This document shows positions 49,336 to 53,842 of a stretch of DNA of 53,842 bases, one piece after another (positions within the stretch are counted from its first letter, which is position 1; each line of letters begins with the position of its first letter). Below the pieces are notes generated by a model that was not told the DNA's origin, made no database searches, and saw nothing but the letters and a program-made list of their open reading frames with translations. The translations under genes and the position numbers were made by a program. This stretch comes from Acanthaster planci (lineage: Eukaryota > Echinodermata > Asteroidea > Valvatida > Acanthasteridae). The stretch lies in NCBI RefSeq assembly GCF_001949145.1, contig NW_019091642.1, positions 362,262 through 416,103 on the forward strand, in the 5' to 3' direction.

Positions 49336-49677
49336 GCGCGTACGATACGCGCGGTTGGAACACGGGGTGCGTTCCAGCAAGCTACTCGTGTTAACACGAG
49401 TATACTCGTGAGCGCTCGAACGGCTGGAGTACGACTTACTGGTCAGCGAGAGTATACTCTCGCTAGAGGAGAGGGGGTACTCCTGCATGCACCCAAGTGT
49501 AATGCGCACGCAACCTGCGTGTGTTAACAGAAGTAACCGCTCGAACGCACCCACATAGTGTGGCATTGGAGCTGAGCCTGTTTTAAAATTAAGTGCCAAC
49601 GGGCGCAGTGATCGGGACTTACTGGATCGATCTATTGTTCGCCTAGAGTAGTCACTTCGGTACCCTATAGAAGTGAC
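49336..49677. repeat. Cluster of six perfect hairpins/palindromes
   Basis: GCGCGTA-CGA-TACGCGC at 49336-49352. TGGAAC/GTTCCA at 49356-49376. A 20-bp perfect palindrome TACTCGTGTTAACACGAGTA at 49383-49402. Another, AGCGAGAGTATACTCTCGCT, at 49445-49464. CACGCA-ACC-TGCGTG at 49507-49521. GTCACTTC/GAAGTGAC at 49651-49677. The block is more CpG-rich than its surroundings and noncoding. Confidence 0.85.
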
Positions 49678-49804
49678 AGAAGAAGTCAAACCCTTGCTTT
49701 AATTAGCCATGGAAGGATGAAAGAAAAAACATCTGTTATATCTTGTGATGCAGTAAAACTAGCCTCTGTCGGTGATAAAACGCTGAACAATTTCTTTGCC
49801 CAAC

Positions 49805-50032
49805 GTTAGGTACCAGGTGAATCGCCTTGGGCAGAAGATCAAAACGCTGGGTAAAAAAGAGGTTTTAAAAAAACACTTTCTATAGCTGTTGCGTAAAATA
49901 AGGCAGGGTTGCCCATATTTTAGGAGAGAATCAACGCGGTTGGGTAATCTGTTTGCCCAACAGCGATTCACCTGGTACCTAACACTCCATCACAGTAAAA
50001 AAAAAATGCGCAACGTTTTTACCGTGATGGAG
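49805..50032. mobile_element. Palindromic element with perfect 21-bp arms plus adjacent hairpin
   Basis: GTTAGGTACCAGGTGAATCG (+C) at 49805-49825 pairs perfectly with 49963-49983. Two bases on, CTCCATCAC (49985-49993) pairs with GTGATGGAG (50024-50032). Apparent short proteins on both strands here are products of the palindrome. Confidence 0.7.
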
Positions 50033-50404
50033 CGTTTTAGTTTTTCTTGGCTTCGCCTAGGGAAAAATAATGCCCCATCAATCACCTCATGAGGTTGTTT
50101 TCATACACCACTCGAAGCAACTAGTTTCTGGTATACATGTACATGTATTATGTATGTGATATATTTGTGTAAAGGTGATTAATCGATTACCTGTGCACGT
50201 GCGTGCCTCCTCGGGCCTTCGTCCTCGGGAAATACCACTAGACCACATTTTTACTGGTTACGGCGCCCTCACTACTGAGAATATTGAACAATAACATTGA
50301 AGTGCTTGTTGAATTGCTGATTAGTTGCATACTTTAATTAAAAAAATTCGGTTATAAAACACTATATATTTTAGAAAGAGGTGTGTTATAAAACGTATAG
50401 GTAC

Positions 50405-50627
50405 TGCATGGCATAAATTTGGGGTCCAACGTGTGACATATTTTCTGTCCCTGTTACACCTGACCTGTGGAATTGGACAAAGGATATCATCGACATTGAC
50501 TTCAAAATATTTATACATTTTTTGCTGGTAATTTACATTTTAATCACTATAATTGGAAATGCATGAATGCGTTGAAAGAAGTAACAAGGACGGTAAAACT
50601 TTGGACCTCAAATTTATGGAATGACCC
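50405..50627. mobile_element. Foldback MITE with GGGGTCCA motif, copy 2
   Basis: CATAAATTTGGGGTCCA at the left and TTTGGACCTCAAATTTATGG then AATGACCC at the right are inverted ends related to those of 9503-9746. Noncoding. Confidence 0.6.
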
Positions 50628-52605
50628 ATGATCCAGTCACTCTTGCACCTCCATGCCCCCCACCCCCGGGCCTGTGAGTGACCGGAAAAGAGTTCTACTT
50701 CCCTTGGCCATCGACCTCGGTAAAAAAGATTACTTCCCGTCCCCCGGGCGCATGGATGTGCGCGAGTGAATTCCTTGCCGGTCCACATGTAAATTGCTCT
50801 ATGCTTGAATCAGAGGAGCAGAAATTCAGAACGACTTATAAGTACCCTAGGGTTTTGACCAGTTGTATGAGGCTCAAAACATCTGAGATCCACACTGTCG
50901 TAAGGACTTAAAGGGAAGTTGCAACCAATTTTTTAATGCACTTTTGCGTCTCAGTTAACCTCGAAATCCCACTTTTGTTTCACTACTACAAAGGGTATTT
51001 TACTGCATTTTCTGGTGTTTATGCCCATGATTTTTTCCATATTCATGAAGAAAACTGTGATGTCATTTCAGGAAGAAGCCTCAATGCTACATTGGTTTGT
51101 ACATGAAAAAAAAGTTCTGCAGTTTTGTTGATTTTGCGGGACTCAGATTTCTCTTCTTTTCTAATTCATTGGTGTTTATGTCCATAGCAAGCAAGCATAA
51201 ATTCCTCTCTCAGAAAGGTTTTCATATAAGTACATTCTGGGTTCAAATTTGAACAAAAAAGCCTATGCACTGAACTATGTCTTCCTTAGATGACTTTACA
51301 GCAACAGTGCCCTCATTTGCCCAGAAAAGCATATACATGGTTTTTTTAAGTGCACCTTTTAATGCATTTAACCAAATAGGAATGTGAAAGAGTTTTCACA
51401 CACTGAAGAATACAAAGTCATAGAAAAATTCTGTCCAAAAGAAATTCATTGCAGCTAGCTACACTTTAATACCAATTATACAAGTTACATGCTGGATATC
51501 ATATTATACTTTTAAGGCAAGAGAAAAAAGGGATGGAACAAAACACTGTATGTAAAAGCGGCTCCCTACAAAAACCTCGAACAATACTGTCATACCACTA
51601 CGAGGCACGAGGGAAGGCTAAGGGTTAGGTGACTCATAGCCCCCTCCTACGCCCATCCCCCACCCCTAACAAACACCTCCACCGACCTCCTCAGGCTGAA
51701 AATCCATTCTCAATGTCGTAAAATTCTAATCGTTGACGATTTACTAAATTTAAATGCATACTGGATTTTCATTCTCAAAGCAGGTGAAGAAAGTTGTTCT
51801 CCGCCTTTTGCCTGTACCTTCGCCTATATGTCGACTCAACTTATGAAACTATTTTGAAAAATTTAATCCTGAAGCCAAAGACGGAGAAAAACCAGAAATT
51901 TGGACAGCCCCCCCCCCCGGTCAACCCGGAAATCTGAAGTCTGAACATAAGACTTCTGAGGCCCTTTTCTATATTGGGTGGTAATGCAAAGTAGTCCCCT
52001 TTCAACAATGTCATACCAGTTTCAGCGTCTTTTGAACAGTAATTATTCTGCGATACATTATGCTACGAGTACATTCGGAAGTAATGTGCCTGAGAACGCC
52101 GCAGCATAGCTGTTATATGATATTAATACCAGCTGTAGCCAAAAACGGAAGCAGCGCTATTGCGTGTCAACATTCGACGTAACACTACTAGCATCATAAC
52201 CTTCCATCAAAGAAACAAATGAGGAATTTGAACTTTGCGAATTGACTTGTATTTACGGATGCTTTATCTGCGTCTTGCGAATTTCGCTATTTGGGGCACT
52301 GTGTCTTGTGCATCCGTTTTTTACGTCTAAATTCCGTTCTCCAGCGGCGTCTTAATGAAAATTTTATGTCAATCTTTAATATGTTGGCATTCCATCTCAT
52401 TTTCAACGTTTTGGATGCTCACAAACGCACGGTAATATTATTTACATCTACAACCGTCTCTATTCTTTCATTTAATTCCCTAAGTGTCATTTTGTACAAA
52501 TAGTTGTAGGCTATCTCCGTCTAGTATTCTTGTTAAAAATAATACGTAATTCAGTGGGAAAATTTAGTTTGCGTTTGATCGAGATGAAAACAAATATTAA
52601 ACAAA

Positions 52606-53842
52606 CTACTCTTTTTCATCTGGTGACAAAACTGCTGAAATTGCGTAGGCATTGTCACTCAGAGGACGGGATCTGGGGAACAGAGGCTCTTGGACAGCGC
52701 CCTCATTCTGCAAAGTCTTTCCAGGTTCTCTAGGACAGACTCCACTGACGTCTCGGCTTGTGTTATCGGCCACCTCGGATATTTCAGCGTAGACACAAGT
52801 GTCGTCTGCGAATAGTCTAGCTCTAGAAGTATCCAAAGGATTCGCACCAATGCTGGACGAGTTGGAACTGGTTGTTGTAGCCTCGTCTCCAGTCGTCGAA
52901 CTCACTTTGGTCATTGGGCTGGACATAGCGCGCTTTCTGGATAACACCTTGCTGCTGACTGCGTAGCTCGAAATTCTGTTGTTGTCGTATGACGCGGGAG
53001 GATTTTTGTCAGTGTTTTCAGCCACTTCAGGTCGATCTCCGACAATATTAGTTACAGCGTATGCCACAGCAGAGCCCTCTTGTGTCTTGTTGCCACCAGC
53101 GTAAACGGTGACAGGGCCTTGCGGAGTACTGGCACTGCGTCCCAGGGCGAGTTTGGAGTGTACACGTCCTGTAGACGTTGCATTAGGTGATCCCTTGGGA
53201 TGATACATCGTGCCGTCTCCAGGCTCCTCCTGAGAACCGCTTTCGCTTTTCTTAATGATTTCCCTGAGATCGAGACTACTCAGTGAATCGTTATCGACCT
53301 GATCTGGGTCTAGCACCGCGTATGTCGTCAAAGATCTGTTGTTGTTGTCAAGACTCTCGTCTGTTCCTGGATCTGACGTAGGCCTATTTGTAATCGCAGA
53401 GGGCACCCTTGGAGCGGGTCCTTTTAAATTCTGCTGAGATTTCTTTGAGCTTCTATAGACGTTGTTCAAGTCTTTAGTGGGACGTAAGTCATCAAGCTGG
53501 ATGTCTTTATTGTCCAAGTTAACCCTGTCCCGTTTCTTCTGCTTAATAATGCAAGCGGTGACAAGTGCTAGTAATATTGCCATAAGGATTGTACCTAGAG
53601 CAAGCGAGATAACAAGCACGAGTGGGAATACAGTGGTTGAACGATTTTCAGGATTCGATGGTGGTTTCAAAACGTCTATACTTGTGTTCTTACTTCCTGT
53701 ATAAGACGTATCAAGAGATATCGGTTCTGTATGCTCGGTAATCATGTCATTAGTGGTATCGATACTCGTGTGAGTTGTTCTATCTCGCGCCATATCTACG
53801 ACCAAAACAGCAGTACCGTGTCCAAGGTATCCAAAGTGGTCG
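52606..53842 (-). CDS. Single-pass membrane protein with six Tyr-Ala tail motifs, 3' exon
   Basis: An open frame runs from the window edge to TAG at 52606-52608, about 410 codons in one exon. Counting residue 1 at 53805: residues 5-57 are a Thr/Ser/Asn stalk; about 59-87 are a hydrophobic helix (PLVLVISLALGTILMAILLA within it); KQKKRDR is the stop-transfer signal. The cytoplasmic tail of about 310 residues has Tyr followed by Ala at 162, 235, 249, 281, 339 and 387. Y162 (TYAVL) and Y339 (VYAEI) fit the Y-x-x-L/I core of ITIM-like sites. Residues upstream of 53805 read FGYLGHGTAVLVV, resembling the last strand of an Ig V domain. A type I receptor signalling through SH2 proteins is inferred. 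The 5' exons are missing; a splice acceptor just before 53793 is an alternative. Confidence 0.75.
   Translation of the reverse strand, partial: DHFGYLGHGTAVLVVDMARDRTTHTSIDTTNDMITEHTEPISLDTSYTGSKNTSIDVLKPPSNPENRSTTVFPLVLVISLALGTILMAILLALVTACIIKQKKRDRVNLDNKDIQLDDLRPTKDLNNVYRSSKKSQQNLKGPAPRVPSAITNRPTSDPGTDESLDNNNRSLTTYAVLDPDQVDNDSLSSLDLREIIKKSESGSQEEPGDGTMYHPKGSPNATSTGRVHSKLALGRSASTPQGPVTVYAGGNKTQEGSAVAYAVTNIVGDRPEVAENTDKNPPASYDNNRISSYAVSSKVLSRKRAMSSPMTKVSSTTGDEATTTSSNSSSIGANPLDTSRARLFADDTCVYAEISEVADNTSRDVSGVCPREPGKTLQNEGAVQEPLFPRSRPLSDNAYAISAVLSPDEKE

Larger units (their letters stand above)
45759..52605. other. Intergenic region upstream of FoxN1/4
   Basis: Contains the presumed FoxN1/4 promoter, a direct duplication (46334-46680), a SINE near 46835, a doubtful ORF (48674-49141), the hairpin cluster 49336-49677, another palindromic element (49805-50032) and a MITE (50405-50627). 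An E-box CACGTG near 46195 and an inverted CCAAT near 46230 are present, with no evidence of use. 50630-52605 shows nothing recognisable. Confidence 0.5.

Noticed and set aside
49759-50092. Two short proteins sharing RFTWYL
   Set aside because: Both come from the perfect 21-bp inverted repeat read on opposite strands.

Overview
This is a draft-assembly fragment (N runs at 16063-16642 and 36156-36314, one ambiguous base near 18327) of an animal nuclear genome. The genes are split by GT-AG introns, coding density is low, and short transposon relics and the palindromic word TACATGTA occur throughout. The gene set (tectonic, FoxN1/4, a C1orf131-type nucleolar protein) and base composition suggest an invertebrate deuterostome. 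An echinoderm is my best guess; hemichordate or amphioxus cannot be excluded. This is inference, because no species marker is visible.

Layout from left to right. (1) 362-3369 (+): the 3' three exons of a C1orf131/DUF4602 homologue, cut at the left edge. (2) 7812-21928 (-): a complete 12-exon tectonic gene, closest to TCTN1. All splice phases join, giving a 677-residue ciliary transition-zone protein; assembly gap 1 lies in its second intron. (3) 23927-27397 (+): a four-exon, 267-residue gene I do not recognise, head-to-head with tectonic. (4) 27398-35536: about 8 kb with no convincing gene. (5) 35537-45758 (-): a complete five-exon FoxN1/4-class forkhead factor of 522 residues; gap 2 lies in its last intron. 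(6) 45759-52605: repeat- and palindrome-rich intergenic DNA with one doubtful secreted-protein ORF. (7) 52606-53842 (-): the last coding exon of a single-pass membrane protein, cut at the right edge. It has a Thr/Ser stalk, one membrane helix and a cytoplasmic tail with six Tyr-Ala motifs. The few residues upstream resemble the last strand of an immunoglobulin V domain.

The genes do not form a pathway: one is nucleolar, one ciliary, one a transcription factor and one a putative receptor. Introns and spacers carry several non-autonomous element families: TTAA-bounded piggyBac-like MITEs, AATAAGCC-ended MITEs, GGGTCC-type foldback elements, tRNA-derived SINEs, a possible solo LTR, three minisatellites (two at the gap edges) and a tight cluster of perfect hairpins at 49336-49677. 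The most promising unexplained items are the Tyr-Ala-tailed receptor, the unrecognised four-exon gene, the hairpin cluster, and a minisatellite unit split by a small inverted-repeat element.
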